Shown: positions 13,409 through 26,089, counted from the first letter of the stretch. The stretch: 64,000 nucleotides of DNA from Cyanoderma ruficeps (GCA_008694505.1 VZDJ01006585.1:12643709-12707708); one strand, 5' to 3'. Translations and numbers: made by a program. Notes: a model not told the origin generated them from the letters alone.

Positions 13409-14160
13409 AATCACAGAATCACAGATAGGCTGATGTTGGAAGTGACCTCTGGAGGTCATGTGGTTCAAGAGGGACAACTCATAGTTTGTTACTCAGGACT
13501 GTGTCCAGATAGCTTGTGTAGACTCATTAACCTCTCTGGGCATCCTGTTCCAGCATTCAATCATGCTCATAGGGAAAAACTGTTCCTTAAATTTCAGACA
13601 GAACCTCCTGTGTCAACTAGCCCCAGAACCTGTTACTGCGCTCCGCTGCAGAGAGCTTGTCTCTATCACTTTGCACCATCCTTCAGGTATTTATATGCAC
13701 TGATTGATAATTTGCTCCTTGAGCCTTCTTTACACTGAACAGTCCTGGCTTTCTCAGCTTTTCCTCATGAGAGACAATCTGTTCCTTTAATCATCCTTGT
13801 GACTACGAGGAACTCTCTGCAGTCTCTCTCATGAAGAGAGAGACCCATGTCTCTCTTGTACTGATGAGTTCTGAACTGGACAGAGTACTTCAGGTGTGGG
13901 TTCATCAGTTTTGAGTAAAGAGGAAGGATAACCTCTTGTTCTGACACTTCTTGGTGAGCATGAGATTCTGCAGAACACCTCATTAGCTCCTCTACCACCT
14001 AGAAAAGGAAGTCATGAATGCACTCTGAGGACCGCCTGTGCTGCTTATGTCCTCCTGTATTGCCTCTCCAGCAAATATCAGGATGGCCGAAGTGTCCCTT
14101 GAGGACCAGGGCCTGTGAATACAAGGCTGCTCCTATCTGTCCTGATCCACTTGGTTCTAT
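13409..14160 (-). mobile_element. CR1 LINE, minus strand, internally deleted: endonuclease joined to RT end plus 3'UTR
   Basis: CR1 is a non-LTR retrotransposon of birds and reptiles whose ORF2 encodes an endonuclease followed by a reverse transcriptase (RT). Read on the minus strand, 14181-13999 translates with the endonuclease block HPDICWRGNTGGHKQ (HPDICW at 14085-14068). The next part contains EVILPLYSKLMNPHLKYS, the end of the RT domain, and then the CR1 3' untranslated region. The element ends at 13409-13424 with the characteristic ATTCTGTG-like tail. The stretch that should separate the endonuclease from the RT end, including the RT catalytic motifs, is missing, so there is an internal deletion junction near 13940-13960. 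The endonuclease 'GDFN' motif reads GHFG, losing the acidic residue. It is dead. The family assignment is firm; the 5' boundary is approximate. Confidence 0.9.
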
Positions 14161-17100
14161 GGAAAATAGAAACACTGCCACAGGATTGAGCTAGTGTGGA
14201 TGAAATGCATTCAAGAAAAGTTTTCAAGAAAATATGTATCATTTAAATTCTATGCGTGAGTTTAAATGTTTCATGGATTACTGTGTAGTGATATTCCAGA
14301 TAGTGACCAATTTTACTAAATTTTGTTTATCTGGAAAACACAAAAGCTAAAATTTTGACATGACTTTTTTTTAATTTTTTTATGTCCAATAATACAGCTT
14401 AATTTTGTTCCCTTTATTGTTAGCTATGGAAATATTCAGTCTTGCTTTTAACGGGACAGCATAACCTTCCTAGAAGCATATTCCAAACAAACACATTTTA
14501 ACTACATTATCTGATATTCCTAATGGCCGATTTACTCCAAACAAGATTTTTGCATAACTGTGTTTGTCTCTTCCTCTCCTAAATTAACTGCATGACAGTG
14601 CAACATGCACTGGACTGGAAAGGAACTCTCTTCAGCAATCATTCAGCAAGATGCACTTGCCTTTGCATATGTCCTTCAAATTTTGTCAAAATAATCATTT
14701 TGCAATTCCAGGGTTATTTAACAAGTGTTCAAATATCTGATGTTTCACAGTAACAGAATTTAGTAACAGACGCTTTGTGACAAATTTCATAAACATCCAT
14801 TTTTGTTTCGCAGGGATTCTTAATGCTCCACTTAATATTAGAAACTTTAGAGTGCATTTATTAGAAATATAGAGTTCACATAAATCATCATAGAATTTAA
14901 TTTGTTAAAATTTATGATCTAGTTCTAGATTAATCACAGGCATGCCCTATTAAAAAAAAAAAACCAAACCAAAAAAACAAAACCAAACAGAATTTTAATA
15001 TGCTTATGCCAAATCAAGAAGTGCTAAAGAATGTGTCTACAGATTAAAAAGTAATCAAGCCCTAAGTGTAGGAATCTTGATCTAGTTTAGAAATCTTTTT
15101 TTCTAAATTTCAACTATGTCTCCCAACAGTTTCATAGTAGTAAATGTATTTTTTCTTGTCATAAATCACACCTCATGTTGTAGATTGGTCATCACAACGT
15201 AAGAAAGTAGATTAAACTGCAACATCTCACTATGTAATTGACAAACTTTCCACCAAGATGAAGTTTGGACCATGAATCAGCCTCCTCAAAATAATCATCT
15301 GTATTTCTGCTACAATATTTCCCAGTGAAAGTAAAATGTCTTCCAGCAGAAGAGACAATATGAAGAGCACACTGTGGTGGGAAACTGTCTCACATGTACT
15401 TCACAGTAAAAAATACCCACATGCATTTGTCCCAGTTTCACTATTAACTTAAAGTTTACATTAAAGGCTTGAGTTAGAAAGAAAGGGGATGACATTCAGT
15501 TCTCAGTCAGCATCAAAGTTAACCTATTATCCTTGCACTTCATTACAGTGAATTTTTAATTTTCATTTAAATTCATGAGATAAAAATAATAGCTCAAATT
15601 CTATCCCTTATGTTTGGCTTAATTAAAAAAAGTAAATGAAAAACCAGTACAAATATTGTTTCATATATGCCTCATTTTTTTTTTTGTGTGTGCTACTTCT
15701 TCTAATATTTTCAGTAGTTTGTTTCACACAAGTCATTTGTGTAGAACATCTGCAGGGTTTTAACAAGGGGCTACTGGTTTACTAAAATATTTCTTTGAAA
15801 TATCCAACTACTAAAAAATGGATTAATGTAACTGCAATTCTAAATGAAGGAATATTTTTTTTTTACTTCTTTTTAACTAGCAGACATCTTTTCTCCAGAA
15901 AGAGGGTAAATCTGATGCTAAAATGAAAAGAATTTCTTTTCTTTTTTTTCTTCATGATCAAATGTTTTTCATTTTCTTCTCATTTCTTCCATTATTAGTA
16001 ACACTGAGCATTTTCAAAGGCAGTTCATTTACCCTGCCCACATTGCTGCTATTAAAAAAAGAAATTATTTGGGGATAACACATAATTTCTATTTATACCA
16101 GCTAAACTGGTCAAAAAGTAGCAGGCTGCGGCCAACTTATTTCCAGGGAGAATATAAAATAATCACATATATAAACTGTAGCATATTTTTAATACTCACT
16201 CAATTTAAATACTAGACTTAAACGTCCTAGAAGTTTTGTTTTGTTTTTTTTTTAATTTCAACATTGACATGTTAACTACAAAAATTTTAAACATCTGCTT
16301 TATAGTTGCTTTTCACATTTTTTTAAAAAATTAATTGGCAGCTTTTTAACTTACACTTTGTGCATTTGTTGCATAATCTATTCCAGTAACTCTTCAGTTG
16401 GATGCAGATCATTTGAGGGGTTGGATATAAGATTTTTTTTGAAGTGAAAACCTCCACAAGGTCTCTCAGAAACAACAGAAATGGTCCTTTTTTAACTCCT
16501 GGGGCATTGTTTAATGTTGTTATTTTACAATGTCTACATGCTTTGATATCACACTTACAAATCTCATTTGAAGACATTTTACCTTTGCTCAAATAGTCAA
16601 CACAAGAACCGAAGGAAACTCACCTTATTTCCTTATTTAGAGCAGTACAAACATTTCAGATGCTTAGCTTTGTATTAGTCAGAAAGAGAAACTTATTAAA
16701 ACCATGCTATTTCTGTTAGTTCTTGTGTGGATTTTTTAAAATATAGGTAATCATTTTTGAAAACCTACAGAATAAGTAGTAGTGCATCTAAATTAGTACC
16801 TTCTCCTTTTATTGATTCTAAAAAAGCATTTAGATGCTTTCAAAAATTGATCCAGCCACTCAAGATCATGCCTGCCTCCCTTTCTTTCACTAAGATAAAC
16901 ATCAAAGTGTAATGGTGGGTAGAGTTTAGACCCTTAGCATACAGGGCAAATTTAACCAGGAAATCAGGATTGCTGGGAACATATCAATAGTATCATCCCC
17001 TATATTTGTCTACCGTCTCAGTCTCCAAAGTTCTGCCTTTATGAGTTATAATTCAGTTCAGAAAAATTTGATGTACTTTTAGGGTTCTTTTATGAACGAT

Positions 17101-17809
17101 GATGCATTTAGAATTGTTTTTGGTTTGTGTATTTTTCCTTCCAAAGAGTGTGGCTGTGACAGAAGAAAACCTCTAGAGAAATTGCAGCTTCTCTGCTGAA
17201 CAAATAGGTATGCCCCAGGAGAGAAGCACCAAGTCCTGTAGGGTGAAAACTACACAAAATACAGTGATGGGAAGTGTGAAAAGTGACATCAAGGGATTTG
17301 GAGTATTTGCAGAGCAGAGATGCTGAAAAATAGTAACAGGAAAAAGACAGTCCAGATATTGTGGGGATGGAAGAAGAAGGTAACCAAGGATCAGAGTTTT
17401 CTCTTAGCAAACTCTTTCACATTCTAGAAACTGTAGAATATGCTAATGCCTTACAATATCACCCACCTGGCAAGGATGCAATAGGAAAAGAAAACTATAA
17501 GTTATTCAGTTACATTTTTTACAGTCTAATCTCCTCAAGCTTTCTCTGTTTAAAAGTGTCTTGGAATTTTTAATACATGTGTTAAACAAAGCTGTGTTCC
17601 TATTTTTAGTGGGTTGGGATTGGTTTTAGGTTTATCTTAAATATTTTTTCCTTTGGGTTTTGGAGATCGGGGTGCTGTTTCTTTAGTTTTTAGGGTTTTT
17701 ATGAGAAATGTAGTATAAAAGAGCTAGTCAGATCCACAAAAAAATGTCTTCTTCAGGACCTTTTTACTTACTGGTTTATAGATTGGTGGAAAGTGGAGCT
17801 GGGAAGGAA
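14161..17809. other. Unique AT-rich DNA with an A/C-rich simple tract at 14952-14989
   Basis: No gene or dispersed repeat recognised. 14952-14989 is a poly-A run merging into AACC/AAAC units, the complement of the T/G tracts elsewhere. Two opposed open frames of 100 and 70 codons at 17108-17573 overlap each other and have no recognisable domain. Confidence 0.5.
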
Positions 17810-18280
17810 TCCAGGGTAGAGACCTACTCTGCCCCCTATCCAAAGATATGATCAGCTCTATCCAACCATATCTGAAAAATGCTTTTCTAAATTGCTGTTG
17901 AAATGTATAATGAACACAGTATCATATGATGAACATGATTCATTTTATGAAATGGTTTTCAATTCCCCCGCTCACTAAAATATCTTTTGGATAAATTTCC
18001 TTCAGTGCATTCTAACCCTATCCCTTCTCAGTTTATTTGCAGAAGGTTAAAGAGGTATTTTATTTTTATCTTTTTTTATTTTGCTTGTACATTAGAAGGT
18101 ATTTTTTGCTGATCATCAACCTTCCCATTGTCCAAATGCCTTTTAAACACTGATGGGTTTAAGCAAGTCATGCTTGATAGATCCTTATGATCATTGCTGA
18201 TATTCTTTTTGAAGGTTTTTCAGCTGTTCCACATGTCAGAAATGAACATAATATTTTAGCAAGAATTTCCAAACTGTATT
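17810..18280 (-). mobile_element. Ancient CR1/L3-like LINE 3' region, highly diverged
   Basis: The plus strand reads as the reverse complement of an old CR1-clade 3' end. The order 'cctactctgccccctatcc', then 'atcagctctatccaaccat', then a block resembling 'ctgacagatgtttgtctaacctgctcttaaaa', then 'taaccctatcccttctcagt' follows the tail of ancient amniote CR1/L3 elements. Further right, 'cttatgatcattgctgat' and 'cagctgttccacatgtcaga' resemble the reverse-strand RT-end region. Similarity is patchy with many indels, so this copy is far older than the one at 13.4 kb. A profile search would be needed to fix its ends. Confidence 0.6.
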
Positions 18281-18659
18281 TCTATGCTTTCAAATGCAGG
18301 CACACACACTCATATGTGTCCATGTACATCTAAATGTACATAACCTATGCTAACTTAAACTGTTTGTCCCTAGAATTTGTCAGTAGTTTAGAGGTTTTTG
18401 GGCTTTTCTTTTGTTCTTTTTTTTTTTTTTCAGTTTACATTAAAGTGGTGTTGTTAATTGATGTAATTATTTCAGAGGTTGGACTTTTAAGCAAACAATA
18501 GATGAGTAAATAATAAAATTGAGAGAATGAACACTGTCCAATGTACAAAACCAGTTGTTCTGTACCAGTAAGATAAAAACTACATGAGGTGCATTAGTGC
18601 AATACCAAATTTCAAGAAGCAAGTAACAAGGCAGGGTCACGTAATGCAGGTTACACTCT
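18281..18659. other. AT-rich spacer between two CR1 relics
   Basis: It contains a CA/TG-rich patch near 18300-18350 and a poly-T run near 18416-18431. The part from about 18467 to 18660 adjoins the next CR1 piece but does not read as CR1. It occupies the place where that element's 3' end should be, which implies a deletion or replacement. Confidence 0.45.
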
Positions 18660-19220
18660 GGTAGCTCCTTGTCTTTTTTCACCTGTGGAAACCACAATTG
18701 AAGACTATTCTCCAGATGTGGCCTCACATCACCCTTGACCTGCTGGCCACACTCTTCCTAATACACCCCAGGATACCATTGGCCCTCTTGGCTGCAAAGG
18801 CGCTGCTGGCTCATGGACAACTTGTCATCCACTAATGCGGTACTTCCTTCTCAGCAGAGATGGTCTCCATTAGGTCAGCCTCCAGCCTGTACTAGTACCT
18901 GGGGTTTTTCCTTCTCAGATGCAGGACCATACACTTGCCTTTATTGGACTTCAATAGGTTCATCTTCACCCTGTTATCCAAGTTATCTCAGTTATCAAGG
19001 TCCCACTGGATGGCAGTGCAGCCTTCAGGTGTGTAGCAACTCCCCCTGGTCTCATATCACCAGCAAACTTGCTTAGGTACATTCTGTCTCTTCATCCAGG
19101 TTGTTGACGAACAAATTGAACAAGGCTGGAGCCATTATTGATCCCTGGGGAATGTCACTGTGTACAGGCCTTCGACTGGATTCTACTGCACTGATCACAA
19201 CCATCTGATCTCTGCCATTC
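18660..19220 (-). mobile_element. CR1 LINE RT-domain fragment, minus strand, 3' end missing
   Basis: The minus strand encodes the C-terminal half of the CR1 ORF2 reverse transcriptase in broken frames. From 5' to 3' I read VVISAVESSRRPVHSD, IPQGSIMAPALFNLF and NNLDEETECT, then after a one-base frameshift SKFAGDM, then further RT sequence, and finally RPHLENSLQLWFPQVKKDKE near 18727-18665. The RT active-site motif, normally FADD in this family, reads FAGD at about 19055-19070, so a catalytic aspartate is lost. Unlike ordinary 5'-truncated LINE copies, this one lacks the 3' untranslated end. Its upstream side gives way to a GAT/ATC-rich patch. Confidence 0.9.
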
Positions 19221-19272
19221 TGATGATGATCTGATGATGAAATTATCATTATCATCTGATCATCAGCATCAT
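19203..19272. repeat. GAT/ATC-rich low-complexity patch, partly palindromic
   Basis: Units of GATGAT on the left are mirrored by ATCATC on the right, giving an imperfect palindrome of about 60 bases. It sits on the 5' edge of the CR1 RT fragment and may mark a breakpoint. Confidence 0.6.
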
Positions 19273-22200
19273 AGGATCACCCTTAAAACAACAAAATCAG
19301 TAATCTCAGATAGTCCACTTCACTCATGGACTTCTATTCTACTTCTAGAGGTAATTTGTGACTTTTATTAAAACATATTTCTATGCACACACTAGAATAC
19401 TAGTACACAGTTTACAAAGGAACATAATTCCAAGAGCTAATGACATAATGCTGAAGTAAAGTTTACAGTACTGAAATATACAAGAAAAAAACTATTTTCT
19501 CAAACCAAAATTCTTCAATGGAATTTTAATTTCTCCAATCTTTTACAATCTATTTAAAGACCTAATAAAGAAAGTTAAACAAATGAGTCATGGAGTCCAA
19601 TACTAAACTCAATACTAGTTTATGCTGATCAATATTACAATTTATTTAATGTAATTCAACTTCTTTAGTGATTTTTGTCTACTACACAATGTTCCTTTAA
19701 GTTGACTTGCTATTCATTTAATTATTGCAAGGAGATAGACATTCAAATTAAATTAAATCCAAATACTTTGACACATGGGAGGCATTTAGCAGCTGCTAAT
19801 GTGAAACACTAAATTGAACTGAATCTAAACAAGAGTTTTAGAAACACTCCTCAAATTAAATTGCTTTCCTTAATGCTTCTGTTGTTGATTTTACTTTTCC
19901 TTCCCCAGAAGAATCTTTCAAGAGAAAAACTTTCAAGGTATCTTGGATGTCAAGGCTGTGATAGTGGGCACAATCTCACCCATCAGCAGAATCTCTTAAT
20001 AACTTTTTTTTTTATTTAGAAGTTTTTTGCTATTCTTTAGGATTTGTTTTCATGCAAATGCCATAATGACAAAAAATTGCCATCATAATTAACTATAGAA
20101 AATATAAATTAAATCTAAAACTTATATGTGAACTATTAGAAACAGTTATGTCCTTTCTACAAGACAAATAATCAAACAAGTTTGTTTATTCAACAAGTTA
20201 ACCACATGCAGACTTGTTTTGCATTAACTATTTATAATATTTGGCATTTAAAGCATATCTGCATCATAGTTTTTTATCTATTAAGAATTATCATAGCACT
20301 ATTTTAAGTTTTAAAATCTCATGGTTTTCTTGTCTGAATCCATACATCCAGGATCAACAATGTTGCAAATTTGTCTTTTAATAAAAATATTTGGCTTGCA
20401 CCATTGCAAAGTACAGCAAGATATCAGGACCTAGCTGAGTAGTGATAACTTCATAACTAAAAATCAAAAAGAAAAAAAAAACAAAACCTTTTCACTTTGT
20501 TGGGGGAATATAATGATTTTAAGTGCTTGAGATTTACTATCACATGTTTGTCTGTAAGATGGAATACATTTCTATGACAGACAGTTTTGTGAGCATGTAG
20601 ATCCCTTTAACAATGGTGCTTCACCCTCTTAATAGGTGAACAAGATTAAGCAGAAACATACTGTTTATGTAATTTTTTTTAAGAAGACATACGGTACAAA
20701 AGAATAGGAAGTAAAAGGGGAGAATAAAGAAGAGTGATAATTCACATCCAATGGTGACATGGAACAGTTTTGAATTATTTAAAGTAAAAATAATCAACTG
20801 CAGACTACTTATGTGATAGGAAGCTGAAGTATCATATTACTTACTTATCAATGCTGCTTTTGCTCCAGCAAAGGAGATACACAGTCCTTGGCTGCTGTAT
20901 GCCTTGTCAATAGGGCTTTGACTGATGCAAACCCACAGGGACTCCATAAAGTCTCTGAGCAACCTAGCAGTCAATCTGGAGCACAATTCTGGTACCCTTA
21001 CTTCCCTTTCTGACTCTGGGCCATAATCTCAAAACTACTCCAGCTGCATGTTTTCTATACATTTTACCTTGCACGTTTATTTTAAAAGTTTATCTTGAAC
21101 ACTCACAACAAATAAAGTGTCAAAGGTGTGCTAACTGAATTACTCTATCACTTCAGAAAACCACTGAAAATGCAAAATTAAGCTATTTCTTAGGTACTCA
21201 GTCATCAAGGCTAAGTCTTAAATGTCTGTTTGTAAGAAATGTGTGTTTCCATCACTTGGTGATTTTATGTACTTATGTGAGTACCTTTCCCCTTTAATTT
21301 AAATATGTGTTGCTAAAAGTCTGTCAAGACAAATATAAAGAGTACCCTATAGTGCTTTCTAAAATGTTATTGCTGCCATTAAGAAGCCATAAAGCTTTCA
21401 CAGGGTGGTGAGTATATTCATGTAAAAGCGAGCAGCAAATCATGAATTTCTACAAGACCAACAATGGCCAGACCAGTATGAAAGGTTTGGTTATTCTTTT
21501 CCTCAACAACATTTTTCATTAGCAAAAAACACATTAGCAGTGCAAAATTTATCTTCCCATTTTAAAAGGAAGAAAAGAATATTTCACAACAACCTAAGCT
21601 AGACTAAACTTTGTGGTATGTGAAAGCAGAGTCTAAGCATAGCATTTTTAATTCCAGTATAATATTTATTAAAGCTTTGCACAGCCTACCTCAAGGCTAA
21701 TCATAGCAGACTTTACGATAATTCTCCAACTAGTTTTCTGCCCCTCCTTTATAGAAACACAATGGAAAACATTTTAGCATTCTTTCAGTCAAGAAAAGGT
21801 GAGTATCAGAGTAAAGAGATACAGAGTAAATCTTGACAGAATGATTAAATGTCCTAACCCAACAGGCAGCTAAGGTAGAACACAAGACCCATCAGGGTCA
21901 CTCAACCCCTCTTCACCTACCCTTTGATTCCAGCTCTTTTGATTAAGGTGTCCTTGTCACAGAGGTCAGTTTAATTCTATCACATCCAAATATTCTAGGT
22001 AAATTATGTTGCACATGTGCAGACTGCAAGCTCATTTGTTACATTATTGCTTGCTGCCACTTTTGAAGGTAGGTGTCTATTTGAAGAATGTGCAGTGGTT
22101 GGAGGGTCAGGGGATTTGCATAAGGCTTGGAAAGAGCCTCTTCAGGCACAAAGTGTGGGGTGCTACCACTGCCAGTGTGCACGGGAAGCACACAGCATTC

Positions 22201-22576
22201 AGCTCGTGGAAACTGATGATCTTATGCATATATCTAGCTCTGTTTTTTTATCCCCAAATAATAGCAGCTTAGCAATACTTTCAGTGAATTCAACATGAAA
22301 CTTTGATTTACTGTTCTGTTGCCCAGTTTTTCTTTCTCACTGGTGTAATCATGATCTGCTGTATTGTCCTATTTCATTTGTGGATCACTGGTGACTCTGT
22401 TTTGAAGGTATTTAGGTTTCTTTCAGTTAGTTTAGTAATTATAACTTTCAGGAATGTAAAAATATTGTGGAAAGCATTTAATCGGTTACATATTAAATGT
22501 TTACATAATTATACCAAAGGCATGTATGTTTTTACAAGAAGATAGGGAGTGATTGCATATTGAGATAAAAATTAGT
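19273..22576. other. Unique DNA, including a possible regulatory stretch and a more GC-rich patch
   Basis: No recognised gene or dispersed repeat. 19640-19860 carries homeodomain-like ATTTAATTA and an E-box GCAGCTGC in dense non-repetitive sequence, and may be a conserved non-coding element. 22006-22298 is locally richer in G+C and supports two overlapping plus-strand frames (88 and 93 codons). One contains GCYHCQC but no identifiable domain, and I do not call it a gene. Confidence 0.45.
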
Positions 22577-22640
22577 GGGGGCTTTTTGTTGTTGTTGTCT
22601 TTTGTTTGCTTGTTTTGATTTGTTTTGTTTGTTTTTCCTT
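22577..22640. repeat. (TTTG)n / TTG-rich simple repeat
   Basis: GTTGTTGTTG passes into TTTGTTTGCTTG and then TTTGTTTTGTTTG on the plus strand. It is low complexity and matches the other T/G tracts of the window. Confidence 0.85.
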
Positions 22641-25600
22641 AATGTGACTGGAAGAGGTATATTTGCCTTTCTTTCTTAAGTTGCTTGGTTTACATGTTTT
22701 GATTATTTGGGACAAAGGATGACTATCTTTACATTGGAAAAGTTCCTGTGACATGAATACTCATATACTTAAAAACTTTCCCATCTTACTGAGCTTCTAT
22801 GACTAGAACATAAAGATTTTCCATAATTTTGTGGTTTTGTTTGTAATAATGTGCAAACTCATCACCTGCTTTCTGCACCTGAAATATAGGTAAATAAACA
22901 TACGCTCTACATATATGTCCAAGTAAATGTAACACTAACTACACAAAAATAACCTTTTCATTCATGCCAGATGTTAACAAAGAATCGAGGGGTAAATATA
23001 TTTATGACTTAAACTCATCTGGAGCTGGATGCAGTACTCCAGTATTCTGTTTTCAGGTGTGTTCAGTGAAATCTTCAACTCCCCGTGGTGCTCAAGGGTG
23101 TTGAAGCAGTTCAATATACTTGTTACTCACATGAGCTATGTTGTCATCTGAAATTTCAATATCTGAAAGATAGCTGCTTAATACCAGTGACCAGTGCTGG
23201 CTACTTCCATCTTAAAGGGAAGAACTCTAAGATTGTTTATAAGGAAAAAAGTCTATACATAAGAGTGTTTTCTCATTGTAATCCTCAGCTTAAGTAGAAA
23301 GAGGTCACAACATGCAATCGATTTGTTCAGTTTGCTGAGGTCAGTCACTGCCCAACCTTTTTGCCTCTCGTTTTTGCATTCTATATGATTAATATAGCAC
23401 ATCTGCCTGCCTTAGTCTTTATAATGAAATTTCTCTTTTTGGAATTAAAACATGAAGAGCTGGATTTTGTTCAGGGAACGGTGAATAGTGGAAGGGCTGC
23501 ACTCGCATGCTAGTAGATTCTCCAGAGTCTTTGGTTTTCACCTAAAAGCTGAAATATATTAGACATTCTATAGTGTCTGACCTATTAGACCTGTTTAAGG
23601 ACATATATAGTTACTATTCCTCTTCAGGCTAGTAAGTAAAGAATGCATTTCATTAGTAGGAAAAAATGAAACTGTATTTTGTGCAATTTTATTTCACTGA
23701 AGATGCTCTATAAACCGTTAAGCAGTAGTTTCAGAGAATGGCAAATTATTTCTTTCCCTGTTTCAATGGTCGTATGCAGTACATTAGAATTTTAACCAGG
23801 AAGAAAGCTAAATTCTGTACTGGATAGTTCTGCTGCTGTTTATGGCTGCTGCTTTAAAAGTGTTGCAAGAGTGTTTTAGATTAAAAATGGCTCCTTTTGA
23901 TGCAAAGCATAAACTATTTCAAAGCTATAAAATAAATGTTTTTATTTCACAAAGAGCAAGGGTATCAAAAGGAAGTTATTTTGACCCAATCTTGACTGAG
24001 ACTGAACTTTAATAATCTCAGTGATTTTCAAGTGGAATATTAATAATACAGTATGTTGAATGTAAATGTAAAGTTAAAGTGTTAAGTTTATCAATAAACC
24101 CCCAAAGATTTATCTATGAAAGCATATTCTAGACATCATATACAAAATACTGAATGCAAAATTCTATGCAGATAAAGGTAATTCAGAGCACTGTCATAAA
24201 TTCACATATGTTTTCATGTAGTGCAACTGGGGCTGTCCAGAATGGAGGAAAAAGGCACTGCTAGCTGAATCCCTTAGAGATGCTTCTGGAAAAATATGTA
24301 TATTCAGTGTCAACCTACGAACAGTTCTAATTTTGCATTACTCTGGTGCTGATATTTATGATGCAGGAAATCAGTGCAATTCCATTGTCCGATGTGAGTT
24401 CAGGGGTTGCCCCATAAGACACCATTTAGAAAAACTATGCAGACTTACAAAAGCCATTAAAGTATTTCTAATTTACTTGCCTGGTAGTTTAAAATTTGAG
24501 GCTAAAATATTTTTATCAAACATTTCTTAACCAACCAAAGAGGACTGTCTGTCTGTGCATTCGCCTATGGCTGTACTGGTTGCCAGTCTAATACTTTATG
24601 GATGCAGTCTTTCCATTTACATTTCTGGAGTTCCATCTAACACAGCAAATTTCTGTCGCATTAAAGTGATACATAACTTTCTGCATAAAACAGCCCTGAT
24701 TAAAAATTAAGTCCTTTTCAATTACAGCCATAGATTCTAGCAGTAAAATGTAACATGAAGGAAAATGCAATTAAAACTGTAGTGAACATTTATGTAAATC
24801 AAAAGTCGGTAGTGAAGCAAATATAATGAGCTAGTCAAACTGTGACTAAATCAGATTTGTTAAAGTTTTGTAGACATATATTTTCACAGAAAAGAGTGTT
24901 GATTCATTTAATTCCTTTTTTTGGACCAAATACTGAGATCACTTCTGAATTATTGTGGTCAATCCGAGTTACATGAACATATATCTTATTTTTGATATTT
25001 CAGTCTCTGAAAATTGCAACCTAATGGTCTTTATACCTCCATGATCCTAGTAGTTAGAACAGTTACCCAACCATCAAATCATCTCTAGCCTGGGACAAAC
25101 ATAATCTATATTTAAAATCTAAGGAATTCACCACAAAACCACTCCTGAGATTTTAACATCTGCCTTAATTTGTACTTCTCACATGTTGAGATGCGTCAGG
25201 ATAACGTCAGAGTTGCCACAAGAAGTCTAGTCTTTGAACAAATCCAAGAGTGTTTTACAGCTTCAAAAACTAATTTCTCTAGATGTCTCCTACAATATTA
25301 TCCTTACATCTGCCGTCAGATACAGCCACTGTATGCATATGCAGTATTTTTTCATCCTTTTCAGAAATTCTAAGTATCCTGTATTGTATCCAAAATAGAC
25401 TTCTGCTGTATGATTTTTTTTTGTTTGTTTTGTGCTAGTCAAGTCAATCTAAAAGTTATATTATTTCTCTTTTAATATGAAAAAACTGTATGAATGATGT
25501 GTTACTACAGACTCAATGGTGCAAATATTCCAAAGAAAGGAAAAATCAGTGGTAATGGAGCAGTACATGGTAAATGTGTTGTTCATGATAAGAGTTAATG

Positions 25601-26089
25601 TTGTAAAAGGAACATTCATTTTTGATGGTTGTAAAACCTGAAGATTTTGACAGATTAAACTCAATACAACTAACAATCTACCTTCCATATCAGCTAGCAC
25701 AAATATCACCTCAGAACTCTGTACAGACTAATATCAAATTTGATAACTCATTTAAAATAGCTGTTCAAAATTTCAATAACACCTTATTTGGGATCTGTGA
25801 ACTCTTTTTCTGTAATGACATCTCAGATATTTGTGTCTCTCTTTGATATTATGTAATACACAAAGATTAAAAATGGGGATAAATTGAAGCACTGAGAATC
25901 GGAATAAGGCTTCTAGTTGACAAACTCTGGTTCTAGGAAATCACTAGAGATGAAGTCATGGACTAAATAAACAAGAATTTAAAGACTAACTGATCATGAA
26001 AGAATTCAGCAATTCCAAAAATAGGTACTTATCCTTTAATCACGTCTCTAATTTCTGTAGTTTCTAAGTTTCATATAAGTTTTTCCAAA
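22641..26089. other. Unique AT-rich DNA
   Basis: No gene recognised. A possible CR1 scrap of about 45 bases lies at 23018-23060 on the minus strand ('gagctggatgcagtactcca', matching the reverse of a CR1 ORF2 end), but it is too short to be sure. A T/G tract lies at about 25410-25433. Confidence 0.45.

Noticed and set aside
13433..13738. 101-codon plus-strand frame
   Set aside because: It lies antisense inside the 3' region of a minus-strand CR1 copy and is a shadow of that element.
18813..19076. 87-codon plus-strand frame
   Set aside because: Antisense shadow of the CR1 reverse-transcriptase fragment on the minus strand.
20930..21010. CR1-like wording 'ctctgagcaacctagcagtc'
   Set aside because: Only about 20 bases match and the flanking blocks of a CR1 3' end are absent.
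23018..23060. Possible CR1 scrap on the minus strand
   Set aside because: Too short to separate from chance similarity; mentioned only inside the block entry.
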